Part shown: piece after piece, positions 1 to 6,246 of the stretch
How positions within the stretch are numbered: position 1 is the stretch's first letter
How the letters are laid out: each line of letters opens with the position of its first letter
NCBI GenBank assembly: GCA_004525155.1
Contig: SPDA01000066.1
Coordinates: 1-8,248 of the forward strand
Origin: Spirochaetales bacterium
GTDB taxonomy: Bacteria > Spirochaetota > Spirochaetia > SPDA01
Reading direction: 5' to 3'
Length of the DNA: 8,248 nucleotides
Notes under the pieces: generated by a model
What the model saw: the letters and a program-made list of their open reading frames with translations, nothing else
Database searches by the model: none
What the model was told of the DNA's origin: nothing
Program-made: the position numbers and the translations under genes

Positions 1-596
1 GGACCCGCAAGGGGTATAATAATTTGCCGCAATATTCTTCTGTCCGCACAGCCGTCAATGCGCGCTGAATAGATGATATCGTTCGGTATGGTTTTAAAAA
101 AATTGGTGAGCATGTAGATGGAAAAAGGCAGCGTCAGGCCTGTATATATCAAAATGACGCTGGCGTAGGTATTGAGCAGTCCCATCTGTATCATCAGTTT
201 GAACAGGGGCACCACCATTACCACAGGCGGAACGACCATGAGGGCGAGTATTACATTGAAGATTATTTTTTTGTTCCTGAATTCCATTTTCGCGAAAGCG
301 AATGCCGCCATCGAAGCGATAAGGGTATTGAAGACGACAGTCCCGCCCGTCAGCACGATACTGTTTAAAAACCACCGTGGAAAATCAACACCACGCAAAG
401 CCTTTAGAAAATTATCGAGGATGGGCCTTAAAGGTATTGAAAACCGGTTGACGAGGTATTCCGGCTGGGATTTGAAGGCGGTTACAAAAAGGTAATAAAC
501 GGGAAAAGCGCAGACCAGGGAGAAAAGAAGCAGCAGAACGGTCTTCCAGCTGTTACTCCACCGGATACGCTTAAGGTTACGCGTTCCGACTATCAT
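1..596 (-). CDS. CUT1 sugar ABC transporter permease, MalG-type (3' end beyond window)
   Basis: Second inner-membrane subunit of a carbohydrate ABC importer; with the preceding permease it should form the channel through which the binding protein delivers its ligand. 198 complete codons are visible, and the frame is open to the window edge. Hydrophobic segments lie at about residues 18-41, 76-102, 110-131 and 143-165. The cytoplasmic EAA loop that docks on the ATPase starts near residue 177 (SARIDGCADRR, then IIIPLAGP at the edge), so the cut falls inside that loop and only the last membrane segments should be missing. The ATG at 594-596 overlaps the upstream TGA as ATGA, and a GGAGG site (604-608) lies 7 bases before it, which points to translational coupling. 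The family is clear; the sugar is not. Confidence 0.9.
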   Translation of the reverse strand, partial: MIVGTRNLKRIRWSNSWKTVLLLLFSLVCAFPVYYLFVTAFKSQPEYLVNRFSIPLRPILDNFLKALRGVDFPRWFLNSIVLTGGTVVFNTLIASMAAFAFAKMEFRNKKIIFNVILALMVVPPVVMVVPLFKLMIQMGLLNTYASVILIYTGLTLPFSIYMLTNFFKTIPNDIIYSARIDGCADRRILRQIIIPLAG

Positions 597-1456
597 GTCT
601 CCACCTCCAGCCGTGAAGATACCCTTCCGCGGATAATTATGAGAATAACAGTTATAAATAACAGTATGATTGCAGCGGCCGAGGCCTTCCCCATCTGGTT
701 ATACCTGAAAGCTGTCAAATATATATAGAGCTCCGATACCATGGTGCTCCCGCCGGGCCCCCCCGAAGTCATGACATAAACGTAGTTGAACACCCAGGAC
801 AACATGGTGATGATCATGATGATAACAAAAAATTCGATGACAAGCGCCAACTGAGGAATCGTAATCCGGATGAGGACCTGGCCCCAGCTTGCCCCTTCGA
901 GTTCGGCAGCCTCGTACATCTGTTCGTCCACGGACATCAGCCTCGCAAGAAAAAGAACGACGCCGAACCCGAACTCTTTCCAAATAACAACGAACATGAC
1001 CGTCCACAGGGCATACCTCGGGCTGCCGAGCCAGTCCGCCTTCATAAAATCGAGATGGAGGACCTCCAGAATCTGGTTCAGGATACCGTTCAATTGGAAA
1101 ATATAACTGAACACTATCCCGACCACAGGGATGGCGAGAAGATAGGGCATGTAGAAAATGGTCCTGTATACCCTCCATCCCTTAAGCCGTTCGAAAAGGA
1201 GGACTGAAAAAAGAAGGGCCAGGACAACCATGACAGGCACGGAAATTAACAGAATAAAATTATTGGTCACGGCTTTCCTGAACACTTCATCCTGAAAAAG
1301 GGAAACGTAGTTCCCGAAACCTATAAAAACATTGCCCCTCGAACCCATGCGCAGGGACGAATACCTGAAAATCTGCACCACCGGGAAGAAAAACACGAGG
1401 GCAATGACAAGCATTGACGGAGCGAGATAGACATAGGGTTTGAGTTTACCACGCAT
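593..1456 (-). CDS. CUT1 sugar ABC transporter permease, MalF/UgpA-type
   Basis: First inner-membrane permease of the importer, 287 residues, a normal length for this family. Six hydrophobic segments are visible at about residues 9-30, 67-88, 100-121, 150-172, 206-228 and 258-276. The EAA loop is intact: EAAELEGAS begins at residue 182 and the conserved Pro is at 201. It is followed by TSGGPGGST at 230-238, a signature common in CUT1 MalF-like subunits. The ATG at 1454-1456 has only a distant Shine-Dalgarno sequence (AAGGA, about 13 bases upstream), so initiation may be weaker than at the genes around it. It follows the binding-protein gene after an 86-base gap that contains a hairpin, and overlaps the next permease by four bases. 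No ATP-binding subunit is encoded nearby. Confidence 0.95.
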   Translation of the reverse strand: MRGKLKPYVYLAPSMLVIALVFFFPVVQIFRYSSLRMGSRGNVFIGFGNYVSLFQDEVFRKAVTNNFILLISVPVMVVLALLFSVLLFERLKGWRVYRTIFYMPYLLAIPVVGIVFSYIFQLNGILNQILEVLHLDFMKADWLGSPRYALWTVMFVVIWKEFGFGVVLFLARLMSVDEQMYEAAELEGASWGQVLIRITIPQLALVIEFFVIIMIITMLSWVFNYVYVMTSGGPGGSTMVSELYIYLTAFRYNQMGKASAAAIILLFITVILIIIRGRVSSRLEVET

Positions 1457-1482
1457 GGGTTTTTATAATTCCTTTTATACTG

Positions 1483-1525
1483 AGGCCGGCGCGCTCGTAC
1501 TTTCCCAGTTTGAACGCGCCGGCCT
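1483..1525 (-). repeat. GC-rich inverted repeat (stem-loop) between binding-protein and permease genes
   Basis: AGGCCGGCGCG (1483-1493) is perfectly complementary to CGCGCCGGCCT (1515-1525), giving an 11-bp, nearly all G:C stem with a 21-base loop in the mRNA. No run of U follows the stem in the transcribed direction, so it does not look like a simple intrinsic terminator. By analogy with REP-type hairpins after malE, it may protect the 3' end of the binding-protein message or reduce read-through, lowering permease expression relative to binding protein. The structure is seen in the sequence; the role is inferred. Confidence 0.75.
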
Positions 1526-1542
1526 GCCGAAAAATTAAAGTC

Positions 1543-2874
1543 CTACTTTATCCATTTCGTGAAATCATCGACTGCTTCGGGATTTTCCTTTCTCCATTTC
1601 TGTATAACGGTTTCCTGGAGTTCCGCGCACTGGGCAGGCGTCAATTCGCCGGCGAACAGCTGCTGGCATCCCACGAAATGCGCCTGGTCATCCAGCATTG
1701 AGGGAACAAAGTTTTCGAGGTTCGGCGCAGGACTTTCCTTTATCCAGGTGAAAACCTTTTTCATCTGGGGGGAGGTAACTTTCGACGCGTCGAATCTGTC
1801 ATCCGCAGGGAATACGCCGGTATAGTTCCACCATGCCGCAAGACGATCGGCGGTATGCATGTACATGAGGAAATCCGCAGCTTCCTGTTTGTATTTCGAC
1901 CAGGAGGTTATGCCCAATCCCTGGGCCGTCACGGTATAGGCGCTGGCCATTTTGCCTTTACCCCACACCGGAACCATCATGACACCGAAATTATCGCTGC
2001 CCACGGTATCCATCCAACCGGGATAAAAGGTATCGTTGCCGAAAATCATGGCCGCTTCGCCCTTTACAAAAAGGTCCTGTCCCTGCTGATAGTCAAGGGA
2101 GTTGATATCGGAGTTCCAGTAACCTTTCTGAATCAATTCGTTCAGCCGCGACCACCATTCGGCGAATCTCGGATCGGTGAATTTATACTGACCGACAGAG
2201 GCTTTTTTAAAGTCTTCGGCGGAATCGAGGCCCTGTTTGCCGAGAAGCTGCCAAATCCAGCCGCCGAACCAGCCGTCCTTCAATCCGCCGGCTATGGGCG
2301 TAATACCCGCAGCTTTAAGTTTTTCGCAGGCGGCTAAAAATTTGTCCCACTGGACGTAGTCGCCTTCCGGGTCGAGGCCTGCTTTCTTGAACAGATCCTT
2401 CCTGTAGGCCATGGAGTTGCCGGACAGATACCAGCCCATGCCCCACAGCTTGCCCCCGGATTCCCTTTCCACGTTGCTGATGTAATGCGAGTACTCCGAC
2501 TGGGGGATAAAATCACTGATAGGTGCGAGAGACCCGGCCCAGGCGTCTTCAAGCGTCCATACCCCGCCCCAGAAGTACTGGATATCCGGTCCCTGTTTTG
2601 CGGATGCGGCTGTTTTAAAAGCCGGCACCAGGTTGTCGGTCGATTGAAGCACCAGTTCGAAAGTGATGCCCGGATTTTTTTCGGAATACATCTTCGCCGT
2701 TTCTTCCAGCCACTTCTGGGCGCCCGGGGCTTCCTGTTCTCCCCAGTACCAGACGACAAGCTTCTTGGCTGCCGGCGCCGCGGCGGTTCCTTTCTCCTTC
2801 TGTCCGCCGGCAAAGACACCGGTCAGGATCAAAAAAAGAATGAGAACACCTAACAATCCTTTCTTTAGGTTCAT
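1543..2874 (-). CDS. Extracellular solute-binding protein of a sugar ABC importer (family 1, CUT1)
   Basis: Periplasmic receptor that captures the carbohydrate and hands it to the two downstream permeases. It has 443 residues when started at the ATG at 2872-2874, which sits 7 bases after a full AGGAGG. A GTG two codons upstream (2878-2880) lies only one base from that site and is unlikely. Residues 1-22 form a signal peptide (KK, hydrophobic core, VFA cleavage site) and the mature protein would begin GGQKEKG. There is no lipobox Cys, so it is predicted to be soluble in the periplasm. The body fits family 1 binding proteins: KKLVVWYWGE starts the first strand, followed by GPDIQYFWGG, SMAYRKDLFKKAGLDP, GEAAMIFGN (about 272-280) and QEAADFLMYM. 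The many Trp and Tyr residues suit stacking against sugar rings. The ligand cannot be deduced. Confidence 0.95.
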   Translation of the reverse strand: MNLKKGLLGVLILFLILTGVFAGGQKEKGTAAAPAAKKLVVWYWGEQEAPGAQKWLEETAKMYSEKNPGITFELVLQSTDNLVPAFKTAASAKQGPDIQYFWGGVWTLEDAWAGSLAPISDFIPQSEYSHYISNVERESGGKLWGMGWYLSGNSMAYRKDLFKKAGLDPEGDYVQWDKFLAACEKLKAAGITPIAGGLKDGWFGGWIWQLLGKQGLDSAEDFKKASVGQYKFTDPRFAEWWSRLNELIQKGYWNSDINSLDYQQGQDLFVKGEAAMIFGNDTFYPGWMDTVGSDNFGVMMVPVWGKGKMASAYTVTAQGLGITSWSKYKQEAADFLMYMHTADRLAAWWNYTGVFPADDRFDASKVTSPQMKKVFTWIKESPAPNLENFVPSMLDDQAHFVGCQQLFAGELTPAQCAELQETVIQKWRKENPEAVDDFTKWIK

Positions 2875-2881
2875 AACCACT

Positions 2882-2887
2882 CCTCCT
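2882..2887 (-). promoter_or_regulatory. Ribosome binding site fixing the binding-protein start
   Basis: A perfect AGGAGG on the minus strand lies 7 bases before the ATG at 2874 but only 1 base before the in-frame GTG at 2880. This spacing decides for the ATG. Confidence 0.85.
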
Positions 2888-2899
2888 GGAAAAATTTTT

Positions 2900-2921
2900 A
2901 AGTTTCTCGTGAGAGAAACTT
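2900..2921 (-). repeat. Inverted repeat (stem-loop) between UroD-like and binding-protein genes
   Basis: On the minus strand AAGTTTCTC, a TCAC loop and GAGAAACTT form a perfect 9-bp hairpin just after the UroD-like stop codon. It is followed by five A and then five T, ending just before the binding-protein ribosome site. The U run is separated from the stem and the stem is A:T-rich, so it could be a weak or partial terminator, an RNA processing site or a 5' stabiliser of the binding-protein message. The imperfect central four bases lack the CpG typical of a LacI operator, so an operator role is less likely. Confidence 0.6.
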
Positions 2922-2929
2922 TTTAACAC

Positions 2930-4057
2930 TTAACTCGCCGCTTTCCATACCCTCCGCGCGTATTCCTTACCAACCGCTGCAAACCGCTCATACAACCGGA
3001 GGATGTCTTCCGTTTCTTCCGCAATAAACACAATTGGAAGGGCGATGACATCCGGCGCGAGTATTTCCATAGTCGAGTTGTAACCGGCAAGCGCCTCTTC
3101 CGGTGATTCATTATCGAAGATGATATAAATGACCCCCCTGCCTCTATAGGTTTTTTTTAAGGCGGGAAAATCATCTTTTGAATAACGATAGGAAAGATTC
3201 ACTCCGGACAAGGCGGGAGAGTGATCCAAGTAGTAAGGGCCGCAAGGGTTCGGTCCGCAGTTATGCAGAAGTCCGGGGCCATATTTCTCCATTACTTTAT
3301 TATTATACGGTACATCGAAACGATAAAACAGATCCTTTCCATAATTCGCGTTCGGGTCTGAAGAGACATGGCCTTTTTTCCCTTCCGGCTGCCAGAAGTA
3401 GAACCAGTCCACGGAGGTCATGTTGTCAAGCCCGCCCGCTATACCGGCACATTCATCGATAAACTCGATTATGGTATCGCTTATCATGGTCAACAGGTGG
3501 TCCATTGCTTCCGGCTCGTCGAGCAGCATCAGGTAAAACCTTTCCGCGCCGAGAAGATCATGAGCAACACCGGTAATGCCGTTATTGTCCAGCCCGGATA
3601 CGGGGATCTTTCCCTCTGTCTCGCGGACAAAATACTCAAGCCATTCGAGAAAAACAGGAAACAATCCGTCTTTTCTTATATCCGGTTTTTTCAGCGCGAA
3701 TATATCCTCAGCATTTTTCAGAACCGGTCCCCTGATGTAGGGTGTCTGTTCGGGATTATCGGCCCAATGGATCTGCCCACCGAAGGCAATGTCCACACCG
3801 ACGCAGCCTATATTAATAAACATGCCGGGGATGTAATCGTCCGGCATTTCCTTAAGCCCCTTTTCAATATTATATAACCGCTGCTTTAGCTGTTTTTCCT
3901 TGCTCGTCAGGGAATCCCGAATCGTGTACCTCCAGGGGTTATAGGAAAAGTCGAAACATACTGGAATATGATCGACCTCCTGATAATTCCATACCCTTCT
4001 AATATTTTCTTTTCGCCGTTCGATCTCGCTTAAGGGAATGTCGAATCGGATCGCCAT
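2930..4057 (-). CDS. Uroporphyrinogen decarboxylase-like / MtaA-CmuA-like family protein
   Basis: 375 residues with the overall pattern of the UroD superfamily (TIM-barrel proteins including HemE and the zinc methyltransferases MtaA and CmuA): RRVWNYQEVDHIPV near the N-terminus, a central GVAHDLLGAERFYLMLLDEP (164-183), and LLHNCGPNPCG (263-273) followed by PEEALAGYNSTMEIL. The HemE signature RQAGRY is absent, so a heme-pathway role is unlikely. H265-x-C267 matches the His-x-Cys zinc motif of MtaA-type methyltransferases, but no Cys is found in the last 100 residues where those enzymes carry a third ligand. C272 is the only nearby candidate. The ATG follows the isomerase stop by 2 bases and has AAAGG 6 bases upstream, so co-expression is tight. 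A role in processing the imported compound is inferred. The reaction is unknown, and no corrinoid protein is encoded here. Confidence 0.85.
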   Translation of the reverse strand: MAIRFDIPLSEIERRKENIRRVWNYQEVDHIPVCFDFSYNPWRYTIRDSLTSKEKQLKQRLYNIEKGLKEMPDDYIPGMFINIGCVGVDIAFGGQIHWADNPEQTPYIRGPVLKNAEDIFALKKPDIRKDGLFPVFLEWLEYFVRETEGKIPVSGLDNNGITGVAHDLLGAERFYLMLLDEPEAMDHLLTMISDTIIEFIDECAGIAGGLDNMTSVDWFYFWQPEGKKGHVSSDPNANYGKDLFYRFDVPYNNKVMEKYGPGLLHNCGPNPCGPYYLDHSPALSGVNLSYRYSKDDFPALKKTYRGRGVIYIIFDNESPEEALAGYNSTMEILAPDVIALPIVFIAEETEDILRLYERFAAVGKEYARRVWKAAS

Positions 4058-4059
4058 TT

Positions 4060-4875
4060 TCAGCCTTTAAAATGATCAAGGCAGCGCTTGAGAGATATCT
4101 TAACGTCAGTCGTAGGCCAGTATTCCAGACCAAACGCGCCTTTGTAACCCGCCTTTTGCGCCTGTTTGATAATAAAGGGATAATTGACTTCGTTCCCTTC
4201 AAGCGGCTCGTGCCTTCCCGGGACGCCCGCAATGTGGAAGTGCCCGATATACTTTACGTTTTCGGTTATGAAGGCGCTTATGTTCCCCGTCATTATCTGC
4301 ATGTGATACATGTCATAAAGCATCTTCACGTTTTCGGAACCCACCGCCTTCAATATGCGAACCGCAAGCGCCGGGTCCCACAACCAGTTCTGCGGATGAT
4401 CGACCTTAGTATTCCATGGTTCCAATAAAACGGTAATACCATTCTTTTCCATTTCCGGCATAATCGCTTTGAGGTTTCCGACGATGTTTTCTTCCGCCTT
4501 TTTGTCGGATATTGCCGGATCGATGTTGCCGCCGCCGCTTATAAGGTTCTTACATTTTATTTTTTTTGCAAGGGGAATTATCTCCCCCAGGCTGTCTACT
4601 ATTTTGTTCCGATGGGATTTATTGAGGAGCGATGCCTGGATTCCGCCGTCGGCGTGACAGTGTACGAAGCCTACAGTCGTAAGACCGAGTTTTTCGTTCA
4701 TTTCCGCGATCATGTTGAAATCTTTTTTTTCATCGGTCAGCGCGGAACCGGTAAACCCCTTGTTATGGAACCAGAACTCGTAATATTTAAACCCCAGCCT
4801 GGCAATGGTTTCAATCCGTTTTTTATAGGGCACATCGCCGAACACCGATTCTATGCAAACACTTAATTTTGCCAT
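4060..4875 (-). CDS. Hydroxypyruvate isomerase-like sugar isomerase/epimerase (xylose-isomerase-like TIM barrel)
   Basis: 271 residues from the ATG at 4873-4875, near the usual length for Hyi-type enzymes. It is a metal-dependent aldose-ketose isomerase or epimerase of the AP-endonuclease-2 fold, probably cytoplasmic. Likely metal and catalytic residues are E152 in LLEPWN, D188 in YDMYHMQ (187-193), H214 in HFHIAG and E251 in LEYWP. YDMYHMQ and HIAGVPGRHEP (about 214-224), followed by EVNYP, are characteristic of the Hyi/OtnI branch and not of general IolE-like proteins. An AAGGAG site spanning the upstream TAA lies 7 bases from this ATG. The adjacent in-frame GTG (4876-4878) is only 4 bases from it and less likely. 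The gene starts 11 bases after the aminotransferase gene. No glyoxylate-pathway partner is nearby, so the true substrate may not be hydroxypyruvate. Confidence 0.9.
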   Translation of the reverse strand: MAKLSVCIESVFGDVPYKKRIETIARLGFKYYEFWFHNKGFTGSALTDEKKDFNMIAEMNEKLGLTTVGFVHCHADGGIQASLLNKSHRNKIVDSLGEIIPLAKKIKCKNLISGGGNIDPAISDKKAEENIVGNLKAIMPEMEKNGITVLLEPWNTKVDHPQNWLWDPALAVRILKAVGSENVKMLYDMYHMQIMTGNISAFITENVKYIGHFHIAGVPGRHEPLEGNEVNYPFIIKQAQKAGYKGAFGLEYWPTTDVKISLKRCLDHFKG

Positions 4876-4882
4876 CACATGT

Positions 4883-4888
4883 CTCCTT
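4883..4888 (-). promoter_or_regulatory. Ribosome binding site of the isomerase gene, overlapping the upstream stop
   Basis: AAGGAG uses the last two bases of the aminotransferase TAA (4887-4889). Its 7-base distance to the ATG at 4875 favours that start over the GTG at 4878, and the overlap suggests coupled translation. Confidence 0.75.
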
Positions 4889-6167
4889 ATGCCAGCACCG
4901 CGGCTACTTTGTTAATGGCTTTGACAATCATGTCGCAGTCTTCTTCCGTATACTGAGCGGGGATATCGAGGTGAATTACACGGGAAAGATATTCCAGGGT
5001 ATTCGGGTTCATGTCCGCCGAATACTCTACATCGTCACAGGTATGGTAGGGGCAGGTCCAGGGACAGCCTTCTTGTGTCGGGGCTTTCTTTTCTATAACA
5101 TGTTTCCAGTGGGCATATATATGCCAGTCGGGGATTCCCGCGTTGAACACACCGGAGGCGGCGACTCCTTCCGCCTGAAGGGCTTCCGCAAAACGCTGTA
5201 CCTTATCTTTTTTATCCAGGTAGAACATGAGGCATACGGCCACATCTCCCTCGGGATCATACACAGGTCTGATTTTTATGCCTTTCGTGTTTTTGATTCC
5301 CCCGATAATTTTTTTCTGATTCCTGCGCATAAGACTTAAGAGCCTGTCGAGCTTGCCGAACTGAGCGAGCATCACCGCGCCGGTCAGTTCGCTCATCCGG
5401 TAATTTGTTCCGCAGAACAGTTCCCCTTCATACCGTTCTTCCGCAAACCTGTCCGGCCGCCAGCATGCCGCGGTATCGTGGTAGCCCATTGCCCGGTCGT
5501 AGAGTTTGCTGTCGTTCGTCACCAGCATGCCGCCTTCGCCGGCGGTTATTATCTTGTGATACTGAAAAGAATAACAGCCGCAGTGGCCGATGGTCCCCAG
5601 GTACTTTCCCTTATACGTTCCGCCCATGGCCTGGGCCACATCCTCGATGACCATGAGGTTGTGTTTTTTCGCGATTGCCATAAGCCTGTCCATATCCGCC
5701 GGCACGCCGCGCATGTGAACAATAACAAGTGCTTTCGTGCACTTCGTTATTTTTTTCTCCACATCAGCAGGATCCATGGTCAGGGTCTCGTCCACTTCGG
5801 CGATGACGGGTATCGCCTTCGCTCCTACGATGGCGGCACAGGACGCGAAAAAGGTATACCCCGAAACAATAACCTCGTGCCCCGGTCCGACACCGCAGGC
5901 AACCAGGGCGGAAATAAGCGCCCCCGTGCAGCTGGTGGTTGCAAGCGCGTACTTTGAACCGACCTTTTCCCTGAATTTTACCTCGAACTCCCGCACCTTG
6001 GACGGATGTTTTTCCGGCCCGTAATACCGGAATAGGTATTTCCTGTCGATTACTTCCATGAGCTGTTTTCTTTCTTCCTCGCCTATCTCGAGCCCGCCGG
6101 GATACATCGCCGGGTTGGGGGTTGTCTTTGCTTTCGGTCCGCCGTTAATGGCCAGCTGTTCTGTCAT
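4887..6167 (-). CDS. DegT/DnrJ/EryC1/StrS-family PLP aminotransferase
   Basis: 426-residue fold-type I PLP enzyme of the sugar aminotransferase family, which usually exchanges an amino group between Glu/Gln and a keto sugar or keto cyclitol. Visible features are TTSCTGAL (77-84) for the phosphate region, VSGYTFFAS (101-109), the PLP-ring Asp D176 in IEDVAQA, the Schiff-base lysine K205 in SFQYHKIITAGEGGM, and GTNYRMSEL (253-261). All key residues are present, so it should be active. Near the C-terminus GCPWTCPYHTC (367-377) adds three closely spaced cysteines. It is the first gene of the operon, with AGGAGG (6174-6179) 6 bases before the ATG, a strong promoter immediately upstream and a tightly spaced isomerase gene downstream. 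Family members often make nucleotide amino sugars, but the setting with an importer and a LacI regulator suggests action on an imported compound. The substrate is unknown. Confidence 0.92.
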   Translation of the reverse strand: MTEQLAINGGPKAKTTPNPAMYPGGLEIGEEERKQLMEVIDRKYLFRYYGPEKHPSKVREFEVKFREKVGSKYALATTSCTGALISALVACGVGPGHEVIVSGYTFFASCAAIVGAKAIPVIAEVDETLTMDPADVEKKITKCTKALVIVHMRGVPADMDRLMAIAKKHNLMVIEDVAQAMGGTYKGKYLGTIGHCGCYSFQYHKIITAGEGGMLVTNDSKLYDRAMGYHDTAACWRPDRFAEERYEGELFCGTNYRMSELTGAVMLAQFGKLDRLLSLMRRNQKKIIGGIKNTKGIKIRPVYDPEGDVAVCLMFYLDKKDKVQRFAEALQAEGVAASGVFNAGIPDWHIYAHWKHVIEKKAPTQEGCPWTCPYHTCDDVEYSADMNPNTLEYLSRVIHLDIPAQYTEEDCDMIVKAINKVAAVLA

Positions 6168-6181
6168 ATTCTTCCTCCTGG

Positions 6182-6199
6182 AACTAAAACCTTTTAGTT
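6182..6199 (-). promoter_or_regulatory. Candidate LacI-family operator (palindrome) at the operon start site
   Basis: AACTAAAAGGTTTTAGTT has two perfect 8-base arms around a central GG. It directly abuts the -10 box and covers the predicted transcription start, the classical place for a repressor to block initiation. The adjacent gene codes for a LacI-type repressor. Operators of this family usually have a central CpG; here one central base differs from the ideal TAAAACGTTTTA-like pattern. The palindrome is seen directly, while the assignment to the neighbouring regulator is inferred. Confidence 0.7.
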
Positions 6200-6229
6200 A
6201 TTATAGGAGCGGTTTTCAGGATTTGTCAA
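6200..6229 (-). promoter_or_regulatory. Strong sigma70-type promoter of the transport/enzyme operon
   Basis: On the minus strand a perfect TTGACA (6224-6229) and a perfect TATAAT (6200-6205) are separated by 18 bases. Transcription would start near 6193, leaving a leader of about 26 bases that contains the AGGAGG of the aminotransferase gene. The promoter begins 17 bases after the regulator stop codon. A near-consensus promoter combined with an overlapping palindrome is what one expects of a strong promoter kept silent by a repressor. Confidence 0.85.
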
Positions 6230-6240
6230 GCAAAAACCGC
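6209..6240 (-). repeat. Inverted repeat enclosing the -35 box
   Basis: GCGGTTTT (plus 6209-6216) and AAAACCGC (6233-6240) are exact 8-base inverted copies separated by 16 bases that contain the -35 hexamer. No U run follows, so it is not a convincing terminator for the regulator gene. It may be a second protein-binding dyad or chance; the arms share GGTTTT with the downstream palindrome. Confidence 0.45.
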
Positions 6241-6246
6241 CATGGT

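Noticed and set aside
94..375. Minus-strand open frame of 93 codons inside the second permease
   Set aside because: It is in a different frame from the permease, which reads without interruption from 596 to the edge with membrane segments and an EAA loop.
1855..2337. Plus-strand open frame of 160 codons antisense to the binding protein
   Set aside because: It mirrors a well-supported gene, has no recognisable domain and no neighbouring plus-strand genes.
2875..2880. GTG start for the binding protein, two codons upstream
   Set aside because: It lies one base from the AGGAGG; the ATG at 2874 has the normal 7-base spacing and gives a cleaner signal peptide.
2930..4057. Annotation as heme-pathway uroporphyrinogen decarboxylase (HemE)
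   Set aside because: The RQAGRY substrate-binding signature is missing, an MtaA-like His-x-Cys motif is present, and the gene lies in a sugar-import operon without other heme genes.
4869..5339. Plus-strand open frame of 156 codons antisense to the aminotransferase
   Set aside because: It is a shadow of a conserved enzyme gene, and its protein shows no family pattern.
6209..6240. The -35 inverted repeat as terminator of the regulator gene
   Set aside because: The loop is long and no T run follows on the transcribed strand, so regulator transcripts may continue into the operon.
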